Below are positions 7,448-16,338 of a DNA stretch of 22,036 nt, piece by piece. Numbering within the stretch: the first letter of the stretch is position 1; every line of letters begins with the position of its first letter. Under the pieces are notes generated by a model. It was not told the DNA's origin and did no database searches. It saw only the letters and a program-made list of their open reading frames with translations. Both the position numbers and the translations under genes were made by a program. Source of the stretch: Methylococcaceae bacterium (GTDB lineage Bacteria; Pseudomonadota; Gammaproteobacteria; Methylococcales; Methylomonadaceae); contig JAUYMX010000255.1 of assembly GCA_030699345.1 (NCBI GenBank), positions 1-22,036 on the forward strand, read 5' to 3'.

Positions 7448-8386
7448 TTAACTTTTCTCTAAGAGACGCACTACTTGTCGATATAGACCAAGTGGTAATA
7501 ATGCTGCTGGCAGTAAATATTTAAGATCTCTTATCTGCCAATAAGATGTAAGCAGTATAGCCCGAAATAATTTTTGCGCGGACAACAAATCACGCTTCCA
7601 GAATGCTTCAATTGCTTGTTTTAAAACCGGTCCGTTAATCAACTCAGTTAATGAGGAGGGCTGTAGTTGGTTAAATAAAGAGGGGTTTTGCGTAACAAAA
7701 TCTTTTCTTACTTGCCATGCATCTAAAACCTGGCGCCATTTAACTCCAGATATTTGGCCATGTTGATGCCAGCGATAAAAAGCCAACACTTCCGGCACAA
7801 GCACAATATTTTGAGTGACAGCTGAAATACGAATCCAAAAATCATAATCCATTGCACTAAAGCGGCGCTCAGAAAAGCCACCGACTTGATCGACAATCGA
7901 TTTACGGGTAAGCGCGGCGTGTATTGGCCAAGGGCAGCCAGTTAAGAATGCTTCGTGGATATTGCCTTGTTCATAAGCTGGTGGAACATACCGTGGACCA
8001 TCTTGACCATTTTCAACGATATTTTGCCAACCACAATAACTTACGTCGGCATTGGCGCTCACTAAAGCGCAATAGAGTTTTTCCAAGCAATCTGCTGACC
8101 AGTAATCATCGGCGTCAAGTAAGGCTATATATTCACCTTTGGCATGTTGCAAAGCCAAGTTACGTGCCGGGTAGGGGCCTTTATTAGGTTGATGCAATAT
8201 TGTTAATCCTGGATAACTTTGTGCAGCCTTTGTTAATAATATGGGGCTGTTATCCATAGAGCCATCATCAACAACAATCAGTTCAACGTTGCCATAGGTT
8301 TGCTCAAATACATTTATTACAGTCTGTTCAATATAGGCCTCTGCGTTATAGCAAGGCATAATAATTGAGATAAGTGGTCTACTCAT
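7448..8386 (-). CDS. Family 2 glycosyltransferase
   Basis: The 312-residue product opens with ISIIMPCYNAEAYIEQTV and has VVDDGS (38-43) and the metal site LDADDYW (90-96). Residues 155-180 contain HAALTRKSIVDQVGGF, the common acceptor-side motif of GT2 enzymes, followed by MDYDFWIRI. No membrane helices are clear apart from a moderately hydrophobic C-terminus (LLPAALLPLGLY). The start ATG overlaps the stop of the upstream GT4 gene by four bases (ATGA), indicating translational coupling. The enzyme adds one residue of the repeating unit, but donor and acceptor are unknown. Confidence 0.88.
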   Translation of the reverse strand: MSRPLISIIMPCYNAEAYIEQTVINVFEQTYGNVELIVVDDGSMDNSPILLTKAAQSYPGLTILHQPNKGPYPARNLALQHAKGEYIALLDADDYWSADCLEKLYCALVSANADVSYCGWQNIVENGQDGPRYVPPAYEQGNIHEAFLTGCPWPIHAALTRKSIVDQVGGFSERRFSAMDYDFWIRISAVTQNIVLVPEVLAFYRWHQHGQISGVKWRQVLDAWQVRKDFVTQNPSLFNQLQPSSLTELINGPVLKQAIEAFWKRDLLSAQKLFRAILLTSYWQIRDLKYLLPAALLPLGLYRQVVRLLEKS

Positions 8387-9531
8387 GAGTTGTTAGCTGG
8401 AAGATAGAAAGGCAGGGCTTTTTCAACCACTTTTTGCCAAGTAAATTGTTCAGCGAAATGTCGACAATCTTTGATACTAAAACTGATCTGGCCATCAAGA
8501 AAGTGTTGTAAGGCATTTTTAATGTTGTCGATGGTGGGATCGTCGACAAAAAAGCCACTTTTACCATCATCAATAGCTTCAATAGCACCGGCTTGTCGAG
8601 TTGCTAACGAAGGGGTGCCGCAAGCAGCGGCTTCCAAGTAAACAATGCCAAAACCTTCATGGCTATCAGGCAATGTCGATGACGGTAAGACAAAGAGATC
8701 AGCTTCGCGCATTGACTCGACAACTCGTTCTGTAGATTGTCGTCCAAGAAAGTTAATCTTATTTTCCAGACCAAGGCTAATTACCAGGCTTTCCAACTGT
8801 GGCTTAAAAGCACCATCACCAATAATACTGTACCGAAAATCAGTGTCAGCATTTAATTGAGCCAAGGCTTTAATTATCTTATCGACATTTTTACGAGGCT
8901 CTGATAACCGTGAAACTGTTACTAGCTGGGGGATGGTGTTGTGCTTTGGAGTAAGCAGAGAAGCTAGAAAGTTGCCCCCGACGCCCACTTGGGCAACTAA
9001 TGTTTTGCCTGCGCATTCTGGAAAATTGGCCAGAAACACCTGCTCAGTGAACTTGCTATTAGCCAGAATAATACGCGCTTTAGGCAGAGCTTTGCGCATG
9101 TAGACTGGGGTTAATCGCTTACCTAGCCAGCGATCGAGTGGAGCTAATAAGCTGTAGCAGCGCCACAGCGGCCCCCAGCTTGCCAGGGCTGGAGTGCCCG
9201 TCAATGGATAGGGATTGAGAAAATCATTGCCATGAATGGACACCACCACTGGTTTATCAGTTTCCAAAGTTAGCCAGCTATGGGCGGCATTCATTACGTG
9301 CCAGGCATCTACCTCAAATTGCTTCAAAATTCGTCTATCCAGTCGGCGACAAAACTTTAAAACCGGATATAAGGTGATACCGTCGCCGTATAAGGCAGAT
9401 TGGTGATGAGTATGAACAAATACACTGACCTGGTGCCCAAGAGTTACTAGCGTTTTGGCAAATTCAATAGCATAAGTTTCTACCCCGCCAATATACGGTG
9501 GAAATTCAGAAGTGACAATGCCGATATGCAT
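8383..9531 (-). CDS. Family 4 glycosyltransferase (GT-B fold)
   Basis: This 382-residue retaining GT-B enzyme begins MHIGIVTSEFPPYIGGVETY, the glycine-rich N-terminal segment. The second Rossmann domain has VTVSRLSEPRKNVDKII (204-220) and the donor-binding acidic motif EGFGIVYLE (292-300), an E-x7-E arrangement, followed by ACGTPSLAT. Length and motifs are complete. It transfers a sugar from a nucleotide donor in the cytoplasm, with no visible membrane anchor. The stop is shared in an ATGA with the next gene, and the start is two bases after the upstream gene's stop, so the block is tightly coupled. Donor sugar unknown. Confidence 0.9.
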   Translation of the reverse strand: MHIGIVTSEFPPYIGGVETYAIEFAKTLVTLGHQVSVFVHTHHQSALYGDGITLYPVLKFCRRLDRRILKQFEVDAWHVMNAAHSWLTLETDKPVVVSIHGNDFLNPYPLTGTPALASWGPLWRCYSLLAPLDRWLGKRLTPVYMRKALPKARIILANSKFTEQVFLANFPECAGKTLVAQVGVGGNFLASLLTPKHNTIPQLVTVSRLSEPRKNVDKIIKALAQLNADTDFRYSIIGDGAFKPQLESLVISLGLENKINFLGRQSTERVVESMREADLFVLPSSTLPDSHEGFGIVYLEAAACGTPSLATRQAGAIEAIDDGKSGFFVDDPTIDNIKNALQHFLDGQISFSIKDCRHFAEQFTWQKVVEKALPFYLPANNS

Positions 9532-9533
9532 GA

Positions 9534-11438
9534 TTAACCTTGATGAGTCCCGATAATCCAGTCGCGATTATTCACGACTAGCGAATTTTTTGACAAGCAA
9601 GCTCCCTTTGAGTCACACCATTCCAACTTTGGGTCAGGCGTTGAAGCCCAAGAAATGGTTATTGGATTTGCACTGGTATTTACGAGCAAAAACTCTTTAT
9701 TTTTGCCAACGGCTAAATTAGCCATTATCAATTCAGGATTATCGGCTAAAGGCATCGCAACTTGTTGATCGAAGGCTAACGCTTCACCATTAGTGCCTAA
9801 TAAAGATGGAGACAGTCCAAAATTAAGATCATGACATTCCAACATGGCTTCTGCCAGCCATTGACGGTATTTAATATCTGGTTTGGATAGACAGCGGTAA
9901 TAAAGTGCCTCAGACCAAAATCCCACAGAATAATGTTTGTCAGGCGATAACTCTCTATATCGCTTAATCAATCCGCTGGTTTGAGTAAATTCCATTGCTT
10001 TATCTAAAATCGACTCATAAAAAGCATCGGTAAAAGTATACGTATGACGTGCCAAATCCATCAAATTGATAGTTTGATAATCAATAGCCCAGGTTCTTAG
10101 TGATAATTCCCTGTCTATATAACCATTAGGCATCACTAAACGAGGGAGGCGCGATTTAATATCGGGCAGTATTTTGATTAATGTTTGCCAAGCAAAGCGC
10201 TTTATAGCTCTTATTGGAAAAGGCAATTGGCTGGCTTTTTCAGTAGGCAACATGGTTAAACCAATAGCCCAAAATAAAGGCTTATAAAGCCAATCTGCTG
10301 TTTTTAAGCCCAAGACTGCTTTGGTTGAATTTAATGCTGAAGCCACCAAGTGTTGGTATTGATTATCCCCGGTTATTTTTTGATAACGGTTTAGAGCGAT
10401 CGAAGTGTCAAGATGGGTATTTAATACCAACATGTTGGAAACACTCTTGCCGAAAGTCTTGTTAGCTATCCATTTAAAGGGCCCGCTATTCATGGCCTGC
10501 TCGGATAATTCCAGCGAATCATGTAAAAACCAAGTGCCGCAATTTAATGTGTCTGTTGTTTTGGAAAGAAAAGATACTGCTTTTTCAAGCGACAATTTAA
10601 CTTGAGGGCAAGCTGTTCGTTGAAATTCATCCATCAATAAATGCACGCCGCTGGTATGTAAGCGGTAGTGACATTCAGAACTATCTGTCCACATACCGTG
10701 ATACCAGCCGCCATCCTCGGCTTGGCGTTGAATAAGAGACAGTACCAACTGCAATTGGAAATGCCTGTAAATAGTTTTACCAGTTTGTTTTTCAAGGCCT
10801 GAAAAAATCGTATATAGCGCATGCGCCTCATTTTCAGAGAAACATTTTTTATTATGTGGCCAGGAGTAACGCAGGTCATAGACTGAACCATGAACAAGAT
10901 GGCGATATAATTCTGCAGGCTTTTTTACGCATCCGTGGGATCCAAGAAGAAAGTATCCCTCTGTTTCAATAAATTGAAGCGATGTAAATTGTTCAGTCGA
11001 AAAATTAGTTGGTAATCGCCAGATATTAAAGTCAAAAAACGAACTTCGAGACGGTTTTATCGTAAATGAAGAGCCCCCATTTTTCCATGATAAACCGGAA
11101 AAAAAAGTTGGTTGTTCAGACGTGATTTGACTACTCTCATTCGTTTTAATAATTACAGGTAATTGAGGAATCCATAAGCAAGGCAGAGCGGCAGATGATG
11201 GCTGGCCTAAATATCCACCAGATGCGACTGATTGAAATGAATATGATTCCTCTAGTATTAATTCGATAAAATCATCAGCGTTAAGACGAATAAACACTGA
11301 TTCAACTTCATCAAAACGATCAGCAATGAGTTGACCATATTCAAAATTATGGATAGAACGCTTAGCACTGCCTATTTGAATTTTTGCGGTGAGAGAATCA
11401 GCAATATCAAAAAATTCCGATAATTTAATACTTATCAT
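9534..11438 (-). CDS. Unrecognised 634-residue protein, predicted alpha/alpha-barrel with beta-rich ends
   Basis: I do not recognise a named family. The first 170 residues are mostly beta-like, including GGYLGQPSSAALPCLWIPQL. From about 185 to 520 repeated helical segments carry conserved-looking clusters: EDGGWYHGMWTD, HYRLHTSGVHLLMDEF, THLDTSIALNRYQKITGD, RTWAIDYQTINLMDLARHTY and KHYSVGFWSEALYYR. This pattern of paired helices with aromatic, His and Asp clusters resembles the (alpha/alpha) toroids of polysaccharide lyases, C5-epimerases and some glycosidases. The last 80 residues look like a beta-sandwich. There is no signal peptide, so it would act in the cytoplasm, where a lyase would be surprising and an epimerase or carrier-linked glycan modifier fits better. 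It overlaps the upstream GT4 gene by ATGA. Function is open. Confidence 0.7.
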   Translation of the reverse strand: MISIKLSEFFDIADSLTAKIQIGSAKRSIHNFEYGQLIADRFDEVESVFIRLNADDFIELILEESYSFQSVASGGYLGQPSSAALPCLWIPQLPVIIKTNESSQITSEQPTFFSGLSWKNGGSSFTIKPSRSSFFDFNIWRLPTNFSTEQFTSLQFIETEGYFLLGSHGCVKKPAELYRHLVHGSVYDLRYSWPHNKKCFSENEAHALYTIFSGLEKQTGKTIYRHFQLQLVLSLIQRQAEDGGWYHGMWTDSSECHYRLHTSGVHLLMDEFQRTACPQVKLSLEKAVSFLSKTTDTLNCGTWFLHDSLELSEQAMNSGPFKWIANKTFGKSVSNMLVLNTHLDTSIALNRYQKITGDNQYQHLVASALNSTKAVLGLKTADWLYKPLFWAIGLTMLPTEKASQLPFPIRAIKRFAWQTLIKILPDIKSRLPRLVMPNGYIDRELSLRTWAIDYQTINLMDLARHTYTFTDAFYESILDKAMEFTQTSGLIKRYRELSPDKHYSVGFWSEALYYRCLSKPDIKYRQWLAEAMLECHDLNFGLSPSLLGTNGEALAFDQQVAMPLADNPELIMANLAVGKNKEFLLVNTSANPITISWASTPDPKLEWCDSKGACLSKNSLVVNNRDWIIGTHQG

Positions 11439-12814
11439 GATGTTTTGAGTTTATTTAGTTGTTTGCGGACAAAGCGTAAGCTTTGGGTAATTGGATTGGT
11501 GTCAATAAACGCAACCAAATGTTCAATGCGGCGAAGTCGATCATTCATTTGTAGATTCATTTTGCCAAGATGGGCCAGTTCTGTGCAGTTCTGAAGAAAT
11601 AATTCTACTCCGAATGAACCAGCTATCTTCTGGGGGCGAGATAAAAGGTTTTCATAAACGCTCATTAATTCAGATGCTGTTTTATTAGCGGTAAAAAAAA
11701 CATCAATTCTTTTTCTTGCAGAATCTGATAGGGAATTTCGCAAACTATCTGAATGAATAAGTAAATTTAAGCGTTCTGCCAACGTATGAATATCTCCTGC
11801 CGGAACAATATAACCGGATATTCCTTCTTCAATAGTTTCTTCGACACCCGCACAATTAAATGCTACAACCGCACATTTAGAAGCCATGGCTTCTAGCATT
11901 ACATAAGGATGCCCCTCTTTTCTGGATGAGAGCACAAAAATATCACTAGCTGCAAGAATCTCAGGGATATCTTGTCTGAAGCCCAGAAAATGAAAATTAT
12001 CAGCAATTTTGTAGTCAGCTACTTTTTGTTTAAGTGAATTTGAAAAATCAATATTTTCTTCAGTGCCAGCAATCAAAAAGTGAACTTTATAATTGCGATC
12101 TTGTAAGACCAGTCTGGCGACATCGACAAAATAATCAAAACCTTTATCAGGTGTTATGCGTCCAACAGCAGTTACTAAAATTGAGTCCAGCGGTATATCT
12201 AATTCTTCTTTAAGACGATTTGATTTATTTGCTAAAGAACTATTAAATAGATTTAATTCAAGACCATTATGTATAACTTGCAGTTTGTCATCGTTAATAT
12301 GTGACTTAAGTGTGGTGCTAACGGAATTGGAAACCGCAACGACTTGATCTGATAACTCACTCATCAATTGAGCAAAACTAGCTTGTGAAAAAGGCAGGCG
12401 TTGAAAAAGCGGCATATCTGGCTGATATTCAATATGTGCAAGATAAAGGTGAGGTGTACCAGTCAAACGGGCAGCAAGAGCGCCTTCAAAACGATGATTT
12501 GAATTGGTATGAACAATATCAATTTGTTTGGAGGTGATTATATTAACTATAGCTTTAACTCGTGATTGCAAACCTTCAGCAAGCCTATACCATTCTACAT
12601 CAGGCTTTAACCAACCATGATTTGCTTCGATAACAAAAATTTCAATTTTAAGATCCTCTAAAGGTTTGCGAAGCGAGCCATCTGCTGGCAATATCACTAT
12701 AGGTTCAAAGCGCTCACGATCAATATTGCGGAAAAGTGTTAATAGATAATTTTCGCCGCCAGCCCCTGCATCTCCCCGGCTAGAAATATACAGTATTCTT
12801 TTTAGTGACTTCAT
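11435..12814 (-). CDS. Family 4 glycosyltransferase with C-terminal extension
   Basis: The 459-residue protein has a GT-B fold. It starts with RILYISSRGDAGAGGENY, and its second domain has VVAVSNSV, IHNGLE (181-186), VGRITPDKG (217-225) and the donor-site acidic pair in KEGHPYVMLE (Glu300 and Glu308). The last ~55 residues, with LRRIEHLVAF and SLRFVRKQLNKLK, form a basic, amphipathic extension that could bind the membrane or a partner. The start is coupled by ATGA to the upstream GT2 gene, and the stop to the 634-residue gene. It is likely one of the main chain-building enzymes, but sugar specificity is unknown. Confidence 0.9.
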   Translation of the reverse strand: MKSLKRILYISSRGDAGAGGENYLLTLFRNIDRERFEPIVILPADGSLRKPLEDLKIEIFVIEANHGWLKPDVEWYRLAEGLQSRVKAIVNIITSKQIDIVHTNSNHRFEGALAARLTGTPHLYLAHIEYQPDMPLFQRLPFSQASFAQLMSELSDQVVAVSNSVSTTLKSHINDDKLQVIHNGLELNLFNSSLANKSNRLKEELDIPLDSILVTAVGRITPDKGFDYFVDVARLVLQDRNYKVHFLIAGTEENIDFSNSLKQKVADYKIADNFHFLGFRQDIPEILAASDIFVLSSRKEGHPYVMLEAMASKCAVVAFNCAGVEETIEEGISGYIVPAGDIHTLAERLNLLIHSDSLRNSLSDSARKRIDVFFTANKTASELMSVYENLLSRPQKIAGSFGVELFLQNCTELAHLGKMNLQMNDRLRRIEHLVAFIDTNPITQSLRFVRKQLNKLKTS

Positions 12815-13761
12815 GCTTTGGTAAAAATATTGTTTAATTTATGAAAATACCAGTTTAGCGTTTTTCTTTGCTGATTTGATAATAAACAATTCAAAAACAT
12901 AAAGTAACTCTTTAAAGAAACTGGATTATTAATAATAGCAACCCAAAAATGTATTCTTGCCTGGTGAAAGTTTTTATCATGCCATGAATACCATTCACCT
13001 AATTGTGTATTGAGTGAATGTAATCTATTTTTAATAGTATTTTTTGGTATTTTTTGTAAGACTTCAGGGTAGTTCGAGATAATTGAATTTATGGTACTTA
13101 GTTCAAGAATAGTCATTTTAAAGCTATTTTTACTTATATTGCTGTCATGAAATCGATAAATGGCTAGGGGCATATCAATATACTTAATTGGATGTTTAAG
13201 TGTCACTCTAAGCCACATTTCATAATCATCAGCACCTGATAGCTGTTCATTAAATAGACCAACTTGATCCAGGATAGTTTTTCGAATAAGGACGGTCAAT
13301 ACTGCAATTCTGTTTTTGATAAACAGGTCTGTAAAGCAGTATCCAGTGCCACCAGTAATCCAACTAAAGTTAATTTTGTTACCTCGTGAATCAATAAAAT
13401 CTTGCTTTGAATGAACTAACGCGATGTTTTCGTCATTTTCAAGAATGGCAACTTGTTCCTTAAGTTTGTTTTTATGCCAAAGATCGTCTTGATCAAGAAA
13501 GCCAATATATTGACCTTTCGCAACACGAATTGCAGCGTTTCGCGCGGATGCAACACCTGAGTTTTGTTGCTCAATATAAATTATCCGTGAGTCGCTTAAA
13601 TAAGGCTTGATGACTTCATAACTATCATCTGTTGATCCATCATTAATAAGTAATATCTCAAAATTTTTATAGGTCTGAGCTAGAGCGCTTTCAATAGCTT
13701 CAGAAATGTAATTTTTGCCATTGAAGATTGGAGTGATTATACTTATTAAAGGTTCATTCAC
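12811..13761 (-). CDS. Family 2 glycosyltransferase
   Basis: This 316-residue protein begins ISIITPIFNGKNYISEAI and has INDGSTDDS (39-47) and the metal site LDQDDLW (92-98). The later motif LIRKTILDQVGLFNEQL followed by ADDYEMWLR is typical acceptor-side sequence. It is the first gene of the tightly coupled block and overlaps the next gene by four bases. A GGAG sequence lies 13 bases before the ATG. Composition is AT-rich relative to the downstream genes, more like its upstream neighbours. Donor and linkage are unknown. Confidence 0.88.
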   Translation of the reverse strand: MNEPLISIITPIFNGKNYISEAIESALAQTYKNFEILLINDGSTDDSYEVIKPYLSDSRIIYIEQQNSGVASARNAAIRVAKGQYIGFLDQDDLWHKNKLKEQVAILENDENIALVHSKQDFIDSRGNKINFSWITGGTGYCFTDLFIKNRIAVLTVLIRKTILDQVGLFNEQLSGADDYEMWLRVTLKHPIKYIDMPLAIYRFHDSNISKNSFKMTILELSTINSIISNYPEVLQKIPKNTIKNRLHSLNTQLGEWYSWHDKNFHQARIHFWVAIINNPVSLKSYFMFLNCLLSNQQRKTLNWYFHKLNNIFTKA

Positions 13762-13841
13762 TTTGGGTTCTCCATGATTTTACGCTGAAAATCAGTTGGC
13801 TAATAAAAAAAATATTAGGGTACATTGGCTTACATATGGTT

Positions 13842-14984
13842 TTATTTAAAATTAATCAGGTTCATCAAATAATTGATACGATTGTCCCATGTTTCATTTT
13901 TAGCAGCATCAATACGTTTAAGTGCAACTTCATTATTTTCAATTAAAGCAATATCGATTTTATAAATAAAATCGTTATGATCATTAGCAATATAGATTAA
14001 GTCTATCCACCGCGCTGTGCCCGATATGTTTGTCGTCACAATTGGACGGCCAGAGCCTAAATATTGAAAAAGTTTTAAAGGACTCATGGATTGACTGAAT
14101 GGAGAATCAATATGGGTTATCAAGCATACATCCAGAGAGTTAATGAAATTCGGGGCTTCTGAATAAGGAAGATAGTTTATATGGCTAACATTCGGTAAGT
14201 TAAGAACTCCTGCTGTAGATAAGCGTAACTCTTCATCAGGGCCTGCAATTATGAGATCATATTCAGGACGAGCTAATGCCAATTTTTTTAAAAGATTTAC
14301 ATCAGTTCTTTCAGAAATAAAACCCAAATAACCTAATCTTGGGCGTACCGAGTTTTTGATATGAGGAAGATTGCTTGGACTTGAAATGAAAGATAAATCG
14401 AGCCCGTTTTCTACCAAGTAACAATGTGGCGATTTAGTTAAAAATATTTCATAATTTAATTTTGAAGATGTGATAGTTATATTTGATATCTTTGGTAATA
14501 GATCGTATTGGGTAGTGACGAGGTCTTTGGTTTCTTCAGAAATACCGGCTTTATTTAATACATTATCGACAATCTGTGTAACTAAAAGCGAGTGCGGAAT
14601 TTCTTCAAGTAACTTGGTTATAAAAGGATGGTGAGGGAATAACCAAAGTATGGTATTGGCTTTTTTTAAACCGAGTAAACGTAAAAAAAAATTTATAGCA
14701 TTTAGAGATGTAAATCGGTTGTTTAGCCATTGCCTCAGATTATATAAGGCACCTGATGTATTTAATAGTCGTGGATTAGGCGTAATAACGTATAAATTAG
14801 GTTTTGGTTTTGCCAGTTCAAAAGCAAATCTACTTTTAGCTATTATATTTGACGGCAGAATGCATATTACATTGTTAATCTGTTTATTATTGGCTAAACC
14901 TTTAGCTATATTCTCATAGGATCTGCCATAAAGACCCCAGTCGTTCATGTACCAGAATAATACAATGTTAAATTTTTTTATCAT
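13842..14984 (-). CDS. Family 4/1-like glycosyltransferase
   Basis: I prefer the ATG at 14984 (380 residues, MIKKFNIVLFWYMND) over a TTG at 15020 that would add 12 residues of poor quality; neither has a strong Shine-Dalgarno. The protein looks like a GT-B enzyme. Its N-terminal domain has WYMNDWGLYGRSYENIAKGL, the middle has CYLVENGLDLSF, and the C-terminal domain has LGYLGFISERTD and MSPLKLFQYLGSGRPIVTT, the usual nucleotide-sugar pocket. The acidic donor motif is atypical, with no clear E-x7-E pair. It stands apart, with an 80-base gap after it and a repeat-containing spacer of 274 bases before it. It probably arrived as an independent cassette. Confidence 0.75.
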   Translation of the reverse strand: MIKKFNIVLFWYMNDWGLYGRSYENIAKGLANNKQINNVICILPSNIIAKSRFAFELAKPKPNLYVITPNPRLLNTSGALYNLRQWLNNRFTSLNAINFFLRLLGLKKANTILWLFPHHPFITKLLEEIPHSLLVTQIVDNVLNKAGISEETKDLVTTQYDLLPKISNITITSSKLNYEIFLTKSPHCYLVENGLDLSFISSPSNLPHIKNSVRPRLGYLGFISERTDVNLLKKLALARPEYDLIIAGPDEELRLSTAGVLNLPNVSHINYLPYSEAPNFINSLDVCLITHIDSPFSQSMSPLKLFQYLGSGRPIVTTNISGTARWIDLIYIANDHNDFIYKIDIALIENNEVALKRIDAAKNETWDNRINYLMNLINFK

Positions 14985-15051
14985 TAATTTTTTTGGTTGT
15001 AGTGAAAAAAGTGCTAGCAAAATTGATAATTTAATTTTGAAGGCTGTGTAA

Positions 15052-15171
15052 GGAATCTCGAAAAAACCTGCACTTTGATAAATTCAGTGCGATCTGTGGC
15101 TTATAAATCAATTAAGTTCCGTTCTTGGTGGGCTTATCGAACCATGAACTTAGTGGGTTTCTCGAGGTTCC
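15052..15171 (+). repeat. MITE-like repeat element with imperfect terminal inverted repeats
   Basis: The left end GGAATCTCGAAAAAACC (15052-15068) and the right end GGGTTTCTCGAGGTTCC (15155-15171) are imperfect inverted repeats, about 120 bases apart. Inside lie a small stem with arms GCACT (15070-15074) and AGTGC (15086-15090), and a REP-like palindrome (15121-15149). The left half, 15052 to about 15098, resembles the reverse complement of 21515-21560. There is no open frame, so any mobilising enzyme would act in trans. Confidence 0.5.
15121..15149 (+). repeat. REP-like palindrome
   Basis: The arms GTTCTTGGT (15121-15129) and ACCATGAAC (15141-15149) pair at 8 of 9 positions. The 11-base loop reads GGGCTTATCGA, close to the GAGCTTGTCGA core seen in many proteobacterial REP-type repeats. 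It lies between genes, the normal place for such repeats. Confidence 0.55.
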
Positions 15172-15258
15172 CTTTAACCTACATCAAGCTATGTGCAGTA
15201 GATAATTTTATTAAAAAATAAGGGAATATCGGTGCTATTTTTTTCTTAGTCTGTAAAT

Positions 15259-16308
15259 CTATCTATTGAAATTATTTTTGATGCGCCTTAAATATTCGGT
15301 GACTTTCCAAAATTTGGATTTTTTGATTGTCTCAAGCTCTTGTTTTGATAATAAATATCTCTTTTTATAGCTGTTCTCCAATATTTCAACTGAGAAGGGG
15401 GGGTGGTCTTGAAAAATAATTTTATGCTTGTTCTCTAAATCATTAAACAATGATTCTGTATGTTGTGTTTTTTTATCAAACTTGGAATAAAGGTTTTTTA
15501 TAGAAAAAAATTCTTTATTTATGTAATTTGCTAAGGCGTCATTATTATTCAAATTCAATTTTTCTAAATAATTTAGCAACGATTCTTCACATGAAATCTT
15601 GTCAGTCAGAGTTTTTTCATCTACTTCTCTTTGGGTTATAGAATCATCTCTTAGAAGCCTATAGTATGGGGCATATTTTACACAGTAAATTGAGTTTGCA
15701 TTGTAGATGACGATAGGGATCAAGTCCGTATCCTCATGAACAACATTTTCTCTAAATCTAAAATTTGAAATTAGTTCTCTTCTAAATAAATGTAAGCAAG
15801 CTGAAACATGAAATGATTGAGATAACGAAGCGGCATCAATGAAATCCTTACCACTTAATTTTTGATCTAAAATTGAAAAATCCCTCCAATAATAATAGTA
15901 TTTTTTTTGGGATAGATTCAAACTACCGGTTACGTGACTTGTCGCACTAAATGCAATAATATCTGCGCATACTTTATCGGCTAGGTTGCATAAAAACTCA
16001 CAGCCATTTATGTCAATGAAATCATCACTATCTATAAACCAAATGTAATCGCCAGTCGCAATATTTAAACCGCTATTTCTAGCTCCTCCAAGACCTAGGT
16101 TATTTTTATGTTTTATATAAGTGATACGTTGGTCAATTTTTTTATAGTAGGCGCAAATGTCATGATCTATTGGGTCAGGAGAACAATCATTTACAATGAT
16201 GATTTCAATATTATTAAGTGTTTGATTAATTATGCTATCTAGGCACTTTTTTAGATAATTTGAAGTATTGTAAACTGGAATTATTACACTTATTTTTGGA
16301 CTGGACAT
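15259..16308 (-). CDS. Family 2 glycosyltransferase
   Basis: The 349-residue protein opens ISVIIPVYNTSNYLKKCLDS and has IVNDCSPDP (38-46), NLGLGGARNSGL (70-81) and the metal site IDSDD (92-96). The later FRENVVHEDTDLIPIVIYNA gives the acidic acceptor-side motif (EDTD). The C-terminal tail, with KKSKFWKVTEYLRRIKNNF, is the basic 'FWK..' tail seen in many surface-polysaccharide GT2 enzymes and probably touches the membrane. The AGGTATGAAA upstream of the ATG provides a weak ribosome site. Strong AT bias. The sugar transferred is not known. It is followed by the repeat-bearing spacer. Confidence 0.87.
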   Translation of the reverse strand: MSSPKISVIIPVYNTSNYLKKCLDSIINQTLNNIEIIIVNDCSPDPIDHDICAYYKKIDQRITYIKHKNNLGLGGARNSGLNIATGDYIWFIDSDDFIDINGCEFLCNLADKVCADIIAFSATSHVTGSLNLSQKKYYYYWRDFSILDQKLSGKDFIDAASLSQSFHVSACLHLFRRELISNFRFRENVVHEDTDLIPIVIYNANSIYCVKYAPYYRLLRDDSITQREVDEKTLTDKISCEESLLNYLEKLNLNNNDALANYINKEFFSIKNLYSKFDKKTQHTESLFNDLENKHKIIFQDHPPFSVEILENSYKKRYLLSKQELETIKKSKFWKVTEYLRRIKNNFNR

Positions 16309-16338
16309 TTTTCATACCTAATAATTTATTTAAAATAA

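Larger units (their letters stand above)
14985..15258. other. Spacer carrying a repeat element
   Basis: This 274-base gap between two glycosyltransferase genes is long for the locus. About 120 bases of it are taken by the repeat element at 15052-15171; the rest is AT-rich. I see no small gene in it. Confidence 0.6.

Noticed and set aside
15018..15020. TTG start for the glycosyltransferase at 13842
   Set aside because: It would add 12 residues that do not look like the start of a GT-B domain; the ATG at 14984 gives a natural first beta-strand.
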